This document shows positions 1 to 11,614 of a stretch of 64,000 bases of DNA, one piece after another. Position numbers and translations under genes: made by a program. The stretch is from Davidsoniella eucalypti (lineage: Eukaryota; Ascomycota; Sordariomycetes; Microascales; Ceratocystidaceae). How positions within the stretch are numbered: the first letter of the stretch is position 1; each line of letters starts with the position of its first letter. The notes below the pieces were generated by a model. That model ran no database searches. It was not told where the DNA came from and saw only the letters and a program-made list of their open reading frames with translations. Location: the NCBI GenBank assembly GCA_004009845.1, contig RMBW01000016.1, positions 310,001 to 374,000 of the forward strand, given 5' to 3'.

Positions 1-436
1 TGATGTGTGGAAATAGGATGGGGTCCAAGTCCTTAGAAAGGTCTCCACGGTTGAGGAGATGATTTGCCAGGAGGTCCATCTTTTCCAGAGGGGAGGTAGC
101 TGTCGTGTCGTTGTCTCGGAGTGGGGGGCTACCTGAGGAGTTGTTGGGATGCCTCCATCTAGCTATTTTCCATAAGCTTTCAGGGTTATTGGTATCTGCG
201 ATTTTTTGTTTAAAAAAGGATCTATTTGCACGCCTCACAGCGTTTCGGATATTCTTTTTTGTGGCAAGGGTTTCGAGGCGAAAGTTCGATGTGACAAGTG
301 CGTCTTTGTACTCTCTGATGGCTTTCTTGCACTCTTCATTCCACCACGGAGTGCCTCTGCGAGGTGACTTCGTCCGGCGGGGCATGGTAACAGCAAGGGC
401 TGTATCAATGGCTCCTCAGTCGGTCAACCGCTCCGT
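1..436 (-). pseudogene. LINE ORF2 remnant (post-endonuclease linker, truncated by window edge)
   Basis: On the minus strand, from 385 down to base 1 the frame is open. It encodes the segment lying between endonuclease and reverse transcriptase in LINE ORF2 proteins, with the hallmark TPWWNEECKKAIREYKDAL followed by RSFFKQKI and SLWKIARWRHP. The reverse transcriptase would lie beyond the left edge. The reading continues upstream to about 560 only if two frame changes are allowed, near 490 and near 415, and it meets an in-frame TGA at about 416-418. No apurinic-type endonuclease domain lies between this segment and ORF1, so the copy is internally deleted and frameshifted. The family assignment (Tad/I-like, the usual fungal LINE type) rests on layout and motifs. 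The element is very unlikely to be active. Confidence 0.75.
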
Positions 437-1876
437 CTAGTAGTTCCGTGTTGGGGGGAGAGGGAGGATGAGTAATCTGAAGGAGCTTCTCAGCTCCGGC
501 ACTCTACTGGGGTCAAGAGTGTAGCCTAGGGGGGTGCCCAAGAGGAGTTTAGTCCAGATTGTGGAGTGGCCGGAGGTGGTGGACTCATCTGCGTCCATGG
601 TCATTGGTTCGGATGTGGGTCCGGAGGAGGCGGGCACCGGCTTTTGAGTAAAGTTGGCCCGGATCTTCTTCACAGTCTCAGTCGGGAGAAAGCGTACAGT
701 GCCGTTCTTGACAGAAGGGCGGACCGGGCAGCTTAGATCCTTTGAGACGTGTGGGCCAAGGCAGTTTACGCAGGTAATTGGCCTTGGGCAGGGCGTTGTG
801 TGCTGCCGCTGACCGCAGTTAGGGCATAATTCCTTTCTAGGGCAGCCTTCTGTTCGGTGGAACCCGAAGCAGGCGTCGCACTGGTGGACTTGTTCATGGT
901 GCCTGGCTTTGGCCGCCGGAGCACTGGACCCGAAGAGTTTCAGGTAGGATTTCAGTGGTCTCTCTAGTGAGAAAACCACCGAGAGAGTTGTTGTTGTGTC
1001 GCAGTTGTGTCGGGACAGGGCCACGCGAGTGGCCTTCACACCTAACTGGCTTTCGATCTCTTCCTGGATCTTCGAAAGAGTCACCAGGCTGACCTGACCG
1101 ACAATGTTCCTAATGTTCTTGGGAACCCGGTTTACCACGTAGGTGTACCACCTAGCTGCGGTATCAACTGTGCACCCGCTGAAAACAGTTGCTACTTTGT
1201 CCATCTTTAGCAGAGCCGCAGTCATTGCGGTCTTGTTGTCGAAGGACAGGGAGAAGCCGGAGTTTACTTGCTTGACGAGCTTTATGTTGCTCGCACAGAC
1301 ATCTAGGTGTCTGACCAACAAGTTTTTGGTTTCCGCGGCGCCCCAGAGTCTCTGGGGGGAGTTCGCCGGCAGACGGAGAAAAATTCTGAAGGAGCCAGAA
1401 GACGAGTTACCTGGCTTGGTTTTCTGTACTGTGGGCTTTTTGGCCCGCAGGTCGATCGTTTTGTTGGTGCTACCGTCTGAGGATGCCAGAGCGGCTGTGT
1501 ATGAGGTCGGGGGGGACTTCGGGTTAGGGGCGGCAGGGTGCTCGCCTTCTGGCGCTCTCTTTCTCTCAAGAGTGGGCGCAGGATCAGCTTTGTCGGTCCT
1601 CTTCGAGTGAGGAGGCTGAGCGGGCCGGGCTACCTTCGGGGGGGAGGTAGGGACGCTTGCGGGTGTCGTAGGCGGGTCTGCCTTCGGGGTGACCTTTTGA
1701 GGGGCGGCTTTGGGTGGGGAGGACGGCCTGTCGGTCGGTGAGGGGGCAGGTGTGTTGGAGTTGTATATGAACTCCGTGACCTTGTTTTCCGCTGTGTCAG
1801 ATACAGCCTTGAATAGCAAATTGCAAAACTCGGTCTCAGTTTCCGTGTTTTTGCGCGAATTGATCTGCTGCAACAC
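437..1876 (-). mobile_element. LINE ORF1-like (gag-like) protein with CCHC zinc knuckles
   Basis: A 479-residue frame. The N-terminal 160 residues are Pro/Lys/Ser-rich and low-complexity. The middle part (about 165-320) resembles the nucleic-acid-binding core of LINE ORF1 proteins. Near residues 335-390 there are three consecutive zinc-knuckle-like motifs: CDACFGFHRTEGC, CPNCGQRQHTTPC and CVNCLGPHVSKDLSC. This is the ORF1 layout of fungal Tad-type retrotransposons, where ORF1 coats the RNA and ORF2 supplies endonuclease and reverse transcriptase. The last 35-40 residues, from about 560 downward, read like ORF2 pre-RT linker sequence rather than a native ORF1 end. The stop at 437-439 is therefore probably a product of deletion and frameshift. 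Base composition (GC-rich) differs from the AT-rich DNA on its 5' side. Confidence 0.8.
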
Positions 1877-2420
1877 ATCTTTATGTGGATCAGACCCTAG
1901 TGGGTCGTTAGACGTCGAGAAATCCTATTGGTTCTCGAAGATTCCGTTTCTTCACTGCCCACCTAGCAGGTTGGTTGAGACACAAAGGAAAAGACCAGAG
2001 TGCGAGGAGTGTGAGGGAGGTGCTCAAGGAGACAACTATCACGAGGTCGGCGTCGGGGGATCGGGAGGGTTCAAGCAGCATTAAGCTAAACTTTCTTCAC
2101 AGCCATCCCTCTGGTGAGTTGCTGGAAAACACAGAGGGGACCGAAAGTGTTTTAATTGTGAGGGAGCAACTCAAGGAGAAGCTGTCACAGGTTTGTGTGG
2201 GCATGATCAAATGAAGTGCAAAGCACAACACGAGAAGAGCCGGAAATGTCGGGCAACTGGAACCTTCAAAGTGTTGCCCTCCGAGTGTAAGTGTGAATCT
2301 CTGGGCAGCGGAGATGGGCCTGGAGACTAGCGATCGCGAAAAGTGTAGAGAAAAGGGGCGGATGGTCGTTGGTGAGAACGTCCCTCGAGAGGGGAAAAAA
2401 CGGGCTCAAGGCCTCACAAA
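1877..2420 (-). mobile_element. probable 5' region of the LINE remnant
   Basis: GC-richer DNA directly upstream of the ORF1 start that ends where composition drops to AT-rich at about 2420. It contains two imperfect copies of a segment starting gtgagggag (about 2011 and 2158) with different continuations. No protein can be supported. Assigning it to the element's 5' untranslated region is inference from position and composition, and the exact boundary is not visible. Confidence 0.35.
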
Positions 2421-5400
2421 ACGAATCATCATGAACTAAATCAATAGATACGAGAGGATGGACAGTGAAATTGGTGATATGTACTGGTAGCTCTTAAAAA
2501 CCCACGACGAAGGGTAATTTTTGTCTTTGGACAAAGGAGGAGGCACCGTGAACTCAAAGGTACCCCCCCGAGGGTTGTAGGAGGGAAGGTTGAATATCCG
2601 TACAGTATGTAAGATGTATATGTACATATATGTGTTAGTGTCCCTCAATTGGGGCGAAGGATGAAACTATGCACTACGTTCTTGAATATTTTACAATTAC
2701 ATTGGTAGATTTATTTGGCTATTTCTACCAGTTTTCGACAACTTAGTGCTGAAGGGGGGTTGGTTGGGCTGTAGTTTGGAGCGTGTTTACCATGTAGATA
2801 ACCTTGGCCTTGTCTCTAGTCGTGAAAGCTGCTGATAAGTCTGCAATACATGGGCAGAATGACTTCACCGACAAGAGCATTGACCATCAAATCTGGAAAA
2901 GTGTGGTAAAGTATACAAATACATGTGCATATAGTACGTTCAGTGATAAGAATAACTCAGTAAAAGCCACTCAAGGACCTAAAGGTACTGTTAATATAGC
3001 AGATGGCGCAAATAGGTACCTGCCACTGATCCCAGTAAGGGAACCCTGCAGAAAATCCTTGAGAAGGTGCAGTGGGTTCGCTTTGAAATGCTTCAGGCCA
3101 ATGAGAGACTCGACAAAGTAATCATTGGGTAAAGCAGAGCTTCACTTGAACGACATGTGCCCAAAAGAGACAAAACGGCTAGAAAACGCCTAGACAAACG
3201 GCCGGAGAACTTGCAAGAGAACGACTTGTTCTTGGGGCAACGCACAAATTATAGTGCGCTGGAGCTAAATGCGAGGAACAAGCGCAAGGAAGACTAGGAA
3301 GTAGGAAGAAGAAGAAAACGTGGTGAAGAGTCGGATTAGGATATTTCCAGAGACAGGAGAGCAAAAGGAAACAACTGTTATCTGCAAAACTGGCTATTCG
3401 CATATCGGGGACTAGACTGCCAAAAGAAAATTTAAACAGAGGACAGGAAAAACATATTCTTTTCACAAACCCATCGATTTCATCGAATCGCATCGCAAAT
3501 CTTTGCTAGCATTCTGGCTCCTATCTGGCCATATCTGTTCTGCCACCCGGCTCTAGGACGTCTCATATCGCTGTCTCATCTGGCCTCTCTAAACCGCTGT
3601 TTCTCAGAGAAGCCCGCGATTCACCAGATTCTAATCTGACGACTTCTCCTGCCACCCTTGCTTGCCGGCAACCTCGTCTGGCTCGCTGAAGAAGTGCAAG
3701 CCAAGAATACGCCCAAGCTCTCGCCAGTCCGGCATTTGGGTCAGCGTGTCAATATATCCCGCTTCAACTCCAGGGGTGCCAAAGACCGCTTGCCATCCAC
3801 CGCTGCGCCTTGTACACATTGCATCCCACTCTTGACGTTAACTGGCGACTTTATAGAGCCCTTTGTATTTGTCTGCCAACCTTTTTCGACGCACAAATCG
3901 CAGTTCGCCTAACTAGCTGTTTGGTTGAATCTCTTTGACACTGGCCTCGACACTCACGCTATTTATTGCCTGCCCCGATCAGGAACTTGGTTTCATTCTT
4001 GGCCCTGTGTTTCCCTAGGCTAGCTATCCAGTAGAGCGCTTAATCAAGAAATATTGACTTCCGAGCGTTTCCTCTGCTCTTCAACCGTCCTTGGGGTTTT
4101 GATACAACCGTAAATCCTTCATCGCCCCCCTCCACCATCTCTTACCCGAATGTCTATTTCTGTTCTCAAACTTCGTCCCGTCTTCCAGAGATAGAGCGTC
4201 TTGGGTGCTTACTTACACAGATCGTCGATATCTGGACTAGGGCAAGGTCAATCTAGCACTGTTTTTCTGCCGGCAAATCATGAGAGGCAAGTCACTAACA
4301 TAGGCTGCATAGGCTACATAGGCTGCTATATCTGGGAACCCCCTTTTGGCCTCCCATAACTTGGCTTTCTGACTTCGTATCGGGTGACTTGACAAAACAA
4401 GTGCTGGCTGTCCCGGCTTATTAGCAAGTTGTAGGCCGCCTGGCGTTGCTGTATCGGTAAGAAAGCCTCTTTGGCGTTCCCTTCTGTTTAGTCACACCTG
4501 AAAAAGACTGCTCTGTATTATCTGTCTATATCCCGGACGCACACCTTTTTCGCGAGTGTCGGCGCCGATTTATCTTCAAGAAAACCACCTTGGAGTTGCG
4601 TAGATGACGTTGTCACTACGAAGAGGAATCGCAAGTAGGGCGCCCCGTACGATTCCCTAGTCGGCTAGTAGCCCACGACAGGCGTCGACTGACGTTTTTT
4701 CTTCCTCTGTTCTGCACACTTTACTTTCACAAACAAAAACAGTCCCAGAAAACACCACCATCCCGCTACCACAACCCAGCCTGGCCTTCAGCGAAATCTG
4801 CTCGACTGTTGTACTGGCGCGGTTCGTCGGCCGGCTTCGCTTCCATTTCGCTGCTTCCCTTTAGTGTGGACTTCATGCAAGCGACATCACCTCTGTTTCT
4901 TCCCCATTCTTTCTATCCTGCCGCTTACCATACTATGCCACCACATGCCACACTGCCGTTATCTCTCAAGCTTGACTTAATTGGCAAAGCCAGGTCTTCA
5001 TCAATCTAACCGATAAATCACAGTAACGACGGATTCACCGCATTGCTGGCCCCATCGCAATTTATACGCCCTCCAAAATAAACACAACTTGGGTGCTTCA
5101 TCCTGACATTTCGTCACTGTCACTTCTCACATTTGCTGCTCTTTTTCCTCTTCATTTTTCCGTCTCTCTATCCTGCTTCTTTCTTTGACCGACCCGACTT
5201 ACTCAAACCACCGGCCATTGCTAAAGCGCACCCCGTCACAGTACTTGGGCGCACCACTTTCCTTTCAGCATTGCACTTGCCGCGGTAATAGCTGGACATC
5301 ATCGTTACTTCTCATTCAACTTGGCCAATATCGTCCGCCTACTACGGATTCAACCTCCATATCGAAATCTCAAGTGAAGGCAGAGCAATCAGTGTCTCTT

Positions 5401-5730
5401 CGCCCTTCGCATCTGCACGTACACTTGGGTGCCTCAAAGCCGATTCTTGTAGCAATCTGCGCCTTCGATTTGCGCCATCAGTGCCCCTCCCACCACCGAT
5501 TCGATTTTCCATTGCCGCTACATATACTTAACACCAGCACTAGGGTATGTCGACCTTTTGATCAGAGAGATTTGTAAAGGCTTCTGCTTAGCGTGTGCAT
5601 GTATGCGAGCTCGACATACTGTACTTGACTTGGAATTGGAACAACGGCACACTCAAAGAACGCTGGTCCCTGTGTCCTCAACTTCCAGCCTATCCACATA
5701 CTTTCGCATTGTCTATTCAGATACATAGCC
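2421..5730. other. intergenic region and probable long 5' leader of the SreA-like gene
   Basis: No convincing gene is seen. 2804-3121 (+) is a 105-codon frame whose last third reads better after a frame change near 3050, which may mark an unidentified degraded repeat. From about 4700 to 5720 the plus strand is pyrimidine-rich with many short upstream ATGs, which suits a long promoter and leader of the gene starting at 5731. Transcript ends cannot be set from sequence. Confidence 0.4.
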
Positions 5731-7610
5731 ATGCCAAAAAGACCCGATTCTTCGCCTACAAATGCGCCTGCTACCTCTCGCACAGCTTTACCAACACGCC
5801 CTATGACTTCAAAAGAGCGTGAAGCCTGTCGACCGGCTGAAAAGAGACGCCCTTTGCCGGGCTTCGAGGATACTACAGACGATGCTGGTGATGTTCGCAT
5901 GAGTGATGCTACACCTACAGGAAACAGCCCCATACTTTCAGCAAATGAAACTAGTCCGCCACCCTCTAAAAAAGCGTCCCGCGTTTCTTCGACACTTCCA
6001 ACTGGCCAGACAGGACAGGTTTGCAGGTACGTTTCTTTGTTATCTCTTGCTGATAAGCGATCAGCTCGGACTCGAAATTGACAGGCATCATATACTTACT
6101 TCCAATATTTAGCAACTGCGAGACTACCCAGACCCCTCTATGGCGACGATCGCCCCAAGGAGCCACTATTTGCAATGCCTGCGGCTTGTATCTCAAGGCT
6201 AGAAATACGGCGCGGCCAACTAAACTGAAGAAATCCGCTGCCAACGCATCTGCTACCCCCGACCTGGGTACTTCGAGAGTTAAAATTTGTGGCTCATCGT
6301 CAAAACAACCTACTACTGTCAAGGGCGCCACCTATGTTTCTGCTGAGCAAAATCCCACTGGAACATGCCCTGGCGGTGGCCGTTGTAACGGCACTGGAGG
6401 AGCCGAAGGCTGTGGCGGCTGTCCAGCATTCAACAATCGCATCTCAAAAGTCGCGCGCCTTAACATGTTAAAGAGTCAAGTAAAATTAGAGGGTGACGCC
6501 GGAGCAACTAGCACGTCCATCACAGGCTCGGAAAAGGCGCCTGATGGGCCAGCTCCAATAGATGTCGCGGCACTAGAGGCACAAGGCCAAAACCCAACTG
6601 TAGTGATCGCATGTCAAAATTGCAGTACTACAATTACTCCGCTTTGGCGACGAGATGAAGCCGGTCGGACGATCTGCAATGCTTGCGGTAGGTTTATCTT
6701 CTTTCTTTTTTTGAGATATCCCAATGATACTTCTTGTGTACTAATCAGGGAATTCATAGGTTTATACTACAAGTTACATGGCTCACACCGACCAGTCACT
6801 ATGAAGAAGGCTGTGATAAAACGCCGAAAACGAATCATTCCAGCCCAGGATTCGGAGCCTGAAGGTACTGAGAGTACCGATACGTCTAATCGCTCTCCAG
6901 AGCCGACCCCTGAACGAGGAACCCTTAACGAAGATGGCTCTGTAAATTTGGGTGTACGGCGGCGGAAAGCAGGGGAAGCCGACGACCAAGACGATCATGC
7001 CATGTCAGTGGATATGTCGCCTCAGCAAAACTTTAGTATAAAGACGCAAAATTCACTAGGGTACCACCATGGGAGTGCATATGCACAGTCTCAGTCCTCT
7101 GGGCCGATGAATGACCGCCAGCCATCCAACTCCCCATCTTCTCTATTTGGACACTCTCGGAAACGATCATTTTCGGCGACGGAAGATCTACCGCCTTCAA
7201 GTCAACATCTATCGGTTGATGACTCATCTAAGCGTATATCATCCATCAATTCAATCTTAAACCCGACGAACGACGATGAAGCAGAGGCCCGCTATTACGG
7301 AAATCATGCCAATACTTACGCCACGACGCCTTCAGATTATGGTGGGATTAGATCACCTGCAAGTACAAACATAAGCTTTGTTGCTAGTCCCGGCAATGCA
7401 TCATCTTACAACAGCTTTCCCTCACTATCTCAGCCTCCTCCACCACTAAACCTACCTCCAGCACCCCAATCACAATGGGGGCATGATACTAGCCAAGAAA
7501 ATGATGCCGTTAGCTCTAGACGAGCCATGTTACAAGAAGAAGCGCGGCGCATGCGAGAGATGCTTGCCCGTAAAGAGCAAGAACTTGCGGCGTTAGACAA
7601 CGAGGCATGA
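5731..7610 (+). CDS. sreA: SreA-like GATA-type iron-responsive repressor
   Basis: Three exons: 5731-6026, 6113-6687, 6760-7610 (573 residues). Two GATA zinc fingers, each C-x2-C-...-CNAC, lie at about residues 98-122 ([14 protein letters not shown]...) and 266-290 ([14 protein letters not shown]...). Between them, at about 183-207, is the Cys-rich [12 protein letters not shown]...CGGCPAF segment. Two fingers plus this segment is the signature of the URBS1/SRE/SREA family, which represses siderophore synthesis and iron uptake when iron is plentiful. The Cys-rich segment is thought to sense iron. The C-terminus (about 545-573) is a heptad-rich coiled coil, as in relatives. Intron 1 splits finger 1 directly after its first Cys codon. 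Intron 2 (72 nt, branch CTAAT) splits finger 2 after CNAC. Intron 2 has no stop and is a multiple of three, so retention would keep the frame but break finger 2. Confidence 0.93.
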
Positions 7611-10552
7611 ATACCACGAATCTCCTTTTTTATCTTTCTACTATTACAATTTTTTCTATTCTTATATTTATATCACTACTGTTGCTAGTGTGTCTCTAGG
7701 CAAACAGAGAGACTTTTTTTCTTTATCTACTATGCACTACACTGATAATATTCACATTCCGGCTATCTTGATGCGATTACGCTTTTAATGCCATCTACCC
7801 CATAAACATATCATGCGCTTGATGCTTCCATTTTTTTTGTCATCTATTATAGAATGATTGGACCAATATTAGCCCGATCTACCACTCCAGCTCATGGGAT
7901 GTATATCAATGAGTTCATATCTACTTGTTTTTGTTTCATCATTATCATCTTTTCAACGCACACATTCTGCTCTGATAGGTTGTCCCTCCCTATATGAAGG
8001 CAAAATCGGGAATGAAGACAATAATTCAAGCTATGATATAGCATATCCCATGTCTACATGATGTGATTACTATCTAGTAGTGGCTGTAGCGCCTTCATTA
8101 TTTGATCGATCGATACTAAGGCGGGGTCACGGTATTAGACCATGGAAGGTCAGTGCTCAATCTTACGCCCTCCTCTATTCTCTTTGTTTAGTCAACTACA
8201 CATACATGTACATCTAGTAATACCATTCATTTGTTATAGCTTGGCGTTTGGTATGCCTCTTAAAAGAATATAAATGGAGAAACAGCAGGCGGTTATTATG
8301 AGTGATGTGTAACTAAACGTATATAACAATGTCTCATATAGCGATAAAATATATAATCAAGTTTCTTCGGCCGATGCGTATTGATGTTCTCTCGTAAAAC
8401 CAAGCAGAGTTTTCCCTCAGTGGGAAAATTAGATGAGATATATATTTTCATCTTGAAAATTCCTTATGGATCGTACATATATTTTTTTCATGGTCCAAGG
8501 AAGATGGAATCGTGAAAATGGTCTATTAATATCGTTGATGGTTCCGTCATGCTTATATTAAATACAAGTCTTCTGATTGGATCCAACTACTCAAGTTTGG
8601 CAATGTTAAGAGTGCGGTTGGTTTAGCTATTTCAGTTTCATTTTTCTCCTTCGTTTCTATCCCTTGTAGAGCAAAATGATTAGTAGCATGATAGACGGAA
8701 TTTCTCTAACTTGAAATCCATAAAGAAGCCAAAGAAGCTTTGAACTTGGAAAGGAAGGAATGTGTTTTTACTTGTACACTAAACTTTAGTTGGAGTTTTT
8801 TTTCTTTTTTTTTCTTTGTTGCCTGATTTCAAGGAGAAGCCGATATTCCTTTTTTTTTTCCTTATTCCTTTTTTTTTTTTGGAGATCTTGATGATAAGAG
8901 AAAATTATCAGACCAAAATAAAAGATCGATAAGTAAGCTTATATTAACAAAAAAAAAAAGTATCCACAAGCTTAGTATTACAGTCCCTCTGATACGTCCA
9001 AAATATTATCCATGACTTAGCCATCGAGATTTCTTACGGCCTTTTTTCATTATACGCTAGATATAGTTGTAGTTAGGCCGAAAGGGGGCCTTCTTAAAAC
9101 ACCATTGTTATTTAGAAAAGAGATACAGATAGAATATCATCGTTTGGTCTATGATTACATGAAATGACAGTTCAATATACAGACAGGTGACCATTAGTGC
9201 CGGAGTAGTCGACTATTGATGACTGACTGACTTTATACAGCCTCGACATGAAACTTCCTGATAGAACAGTATCGGATCATGTCCTCAACATCCGATATTC
9301 CGCGGTTGCTTACATATATACGTTAGATGAAGTGTCAGGTCATTTGCCCAACAACAATATTCTGCAAGGCGATCTCGGGGGCAAAATGAGCTAACCAACT
9401 ATATAACCCAATTCGAATATCCACATCGTTGCTGTTAAAAAAAATGTGTCAATTACTATGTAACAACACCTCCTTTCATCTGAAAAGTAAGGCAACACAC
9501 TAACACTCAGCACGGTTATAACTGTTCAACTACTATGCGAAATCGGGTTTTTTCGCTTTCTCACGCTATCTTAATACAGTGGTTGTAGTAGTAGTATTGT
9601 AGAAGAAAATAAAATTGCATGTCGTGGAAGGTACTTTCACTAACACCTTTTCTTCATCCAACCCCACACGTTGATAAAACTTCGGTAATACAACGCTGCC
9701 AAAGTAGCAAACAAACAGGTTTATATGCCAAGGTTTTCAATGAATTAACAATTAATTACAGCACGAACTATGTTATATTATCTTAGGATACCGAGGTGCT
9801 ACATAGCGATTAAAGCTCAATTTCCACCTCAATAAAAATGAATTAAATGGTGATGACAACACGCCACTTCCATCTGAGGGTAAACTTGAATGCCTATGAC
9901 AGAAACATCACAATACCAAAATAAAGACTCCAAAGTCGATAGATCTACAGCTCACTACAGATATATTCCAGATTACAATATCCACATAGAGTGAGGTCTA
10001 ATTGGGAGATACAAATCGATGCATACTATATTCTTACTTACACAAGATGGCCATCATTCATCAAATATCACGTATGCTCCCATCCATGAATGCCATACGA
10101 CACTGATACTGGCATTTATTCATATATGTAGTAGGCACAAATTAAATTCAAAAGAAAAAAAAGACTACACATACGTATTGTAGAAAGATTTTTGCAAACG
10201 CTAGACTAGATTGTTGATGTTGCTAGTAGTATCAACTACAGCACGAATTGGGGTTTTGTTGTTGATAGGAGTGAGATATAAATTGTCACCGAGGGATATC
10301 TTGTCTAGAAGGCAGTATCAACAACGACATGCAATTTTAGTCCAAGGCCCTGGTCGGGATGTTATATATTTTGCAATGTTGCACAGGCTCTTTGGTTGAG
10401 TACTTTCGGTTGATTTCAGGTGGGGAGTTCCTGTACAACGGAGTATTCCTCTCGTGCAACATGACAGATAGTTGTGCACTTTATGTGGCAGAACTAAAAT
10501 CATCAGATGCAGGTCAAGTAAGAGTTGCAAGAGATACTTGACATCTATTTGC
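7611..10552. other. AT-rich intergenic region with repeat fragments
   Basis: No frame longer than about 60 codons looks coding. It holds poly-T/poly-A tracts (8795-8880, 8949-8960), a 60-bp dispersed repeat copy at 9779-9838, and a 16-bp inverted pair: acgacatgcaatttta at about 10325-10340 and its reverse complement at about 9613-9628. At 10214-10323 a stretch begins TGTTGATG and ends TATCAACA, as a short LTR would, but this rests on the ends alone. The rest looks like decayed repeat DNA. Confidence 0.4.
9779..9838 (-). repeat. dispersed repeat copy A (paired with 16497-16556)
   Basis: About 60 bp, roughly 80 % identical to 16497-16556 in the same orientation. Shared exact blocks include tcttaggatac and aggtgctacatagc. 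The strand is given by analogy with copy B, which may be part of a minus-strand LTR. No coding meaning is seen. Confidence 0.6.
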
Positions 10553-11614
10553 TTACACACCCTCGGCACCCCAGCCAGCATCGACCTCACGCATATTGGC
10601 GGGAGCTTCAATAACGGGGAAGAACTCGAGAGCAATGTATGCCATACCAACAAGGCCAGTGATGCCACCTAGAATCTGGAGGATAATGTGGCCATCGGCA
10701 ATGATGGAGCCCAGGAAGAAGTAGACTAAGAAACGTTAGTTAGTAACTGATATCCAAGGCAGTTTCTCATATGATGATAAGGAAGATATATACTTACAGA
10801 CACCACGTCCAAGGAAGGAGAATAGGAAAGAGGCAAAACGCTGGGCCTGAGAAGGAGGATCCTGGAATTCTAATTTCGAGGGAAATTGTGTGTTAGCAAA
10901 TTGTATTTCTAGATTGGGACTTATAAAAACGACGTGGCTTTGCTTTTGGCTCATTCATTTGTCGGCCGAAAATATAAATAGAGCTAAGAGCTCCAAAAGC
11001 ACACAAAACCCAGGGTCTTTAAAAAAAAGATTATACAGGGGTATATCGCAAGAAACACATACCGAGCAAGCCGATACCACCACCAAAGGCAAGTAGATAG
11101 AGGCCAAGAATCAGGCTGTAGAATTATATGTTAATAACGCTGTAGAGTATTGTTTGGCATTTGCGGATGCCAATTGGTCGAAACACAGCGTGAAACTGTG
11201 CAAATGACTCGGTATGTTGAATGTTTACGAAACGTACTTGTGCCTGCGAAAACAACAGTCGTTAGCAATGGTGTATCCTCTAATTAAGACAAGTGTCAAC
11301 TACCACGAAGCTTACCAAGAAAAGGTTGCGATCCAGAAGATACTGGCAAAAGCGCAGCTAGCGGCAACGGTCAAGTTGGCCAGACGGCTATGGGAGAGAG
11401 CGTGTTAGCAATTACACAGAGCATATGCTGCCATGTTGGTTCAATGGCTCTGTGACGAATTCTAGCTCGGGGAAAGCTGCTGTGGCACGGTGTGAAGACT
11501 CTGGGAGACGTAGAAAACAGATCTCGTACAGAGTGTGCGCATTATGCGATCCCCGAATTGGCATCGCTTCAAAGGAACGTCGTCGGCTGCTCACAAGATC
11601 TCAGAGAACTCCAT
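10553..11614 (-). CDS. tvp15: Tvp15-like Golgi/COPI-vesicle membrane protein
   Basis: Six exons, transcribed right to left: 11595-11614, 11316-11387, 11238-11243, 11063-11115, 10798-10869, 10553-10725, giving 131 residues. The start MEFSEIFRLANLTVAA and the end ANMREVDAGWGAEGV match the conserved ends of fungal Tvp15 (COPI-associated family). These are about 130-140-residue, four-helix membrane proteins of late Golgi vesicles. Between them lie hydrophobic segments (LILGLYLLAFGGGIGLLEF; RFASFLFSFLGRGVF; IILQILGGITGLVGMAYIALEF). Phase is kept at every junction. Introns are 207, 72, 122, 193 and 72 nt, most with a CTAAC branch site. Exon 3 is only 6 nt (GCACAA); skipping it also keeps the frame and changes W-H-N to C. 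The extreme fragmentation of such a small gene is unusual. Confidence 0.85.

Noticed and set aside
2150..2270. Plus-strand translation containing CFNC...CGHDQMKCKA, similar to a zinc knuckle
   Set aside because: The frame is short, lies in the 5' region of the minus-strand LINE, and the Cys/His spacing is wrong. Probably chance.
2804..3121. 105-codon plus frame
   Set aside because: No recognisable domain. Its end reads better in another frame, so it is at most a degraded repeat.
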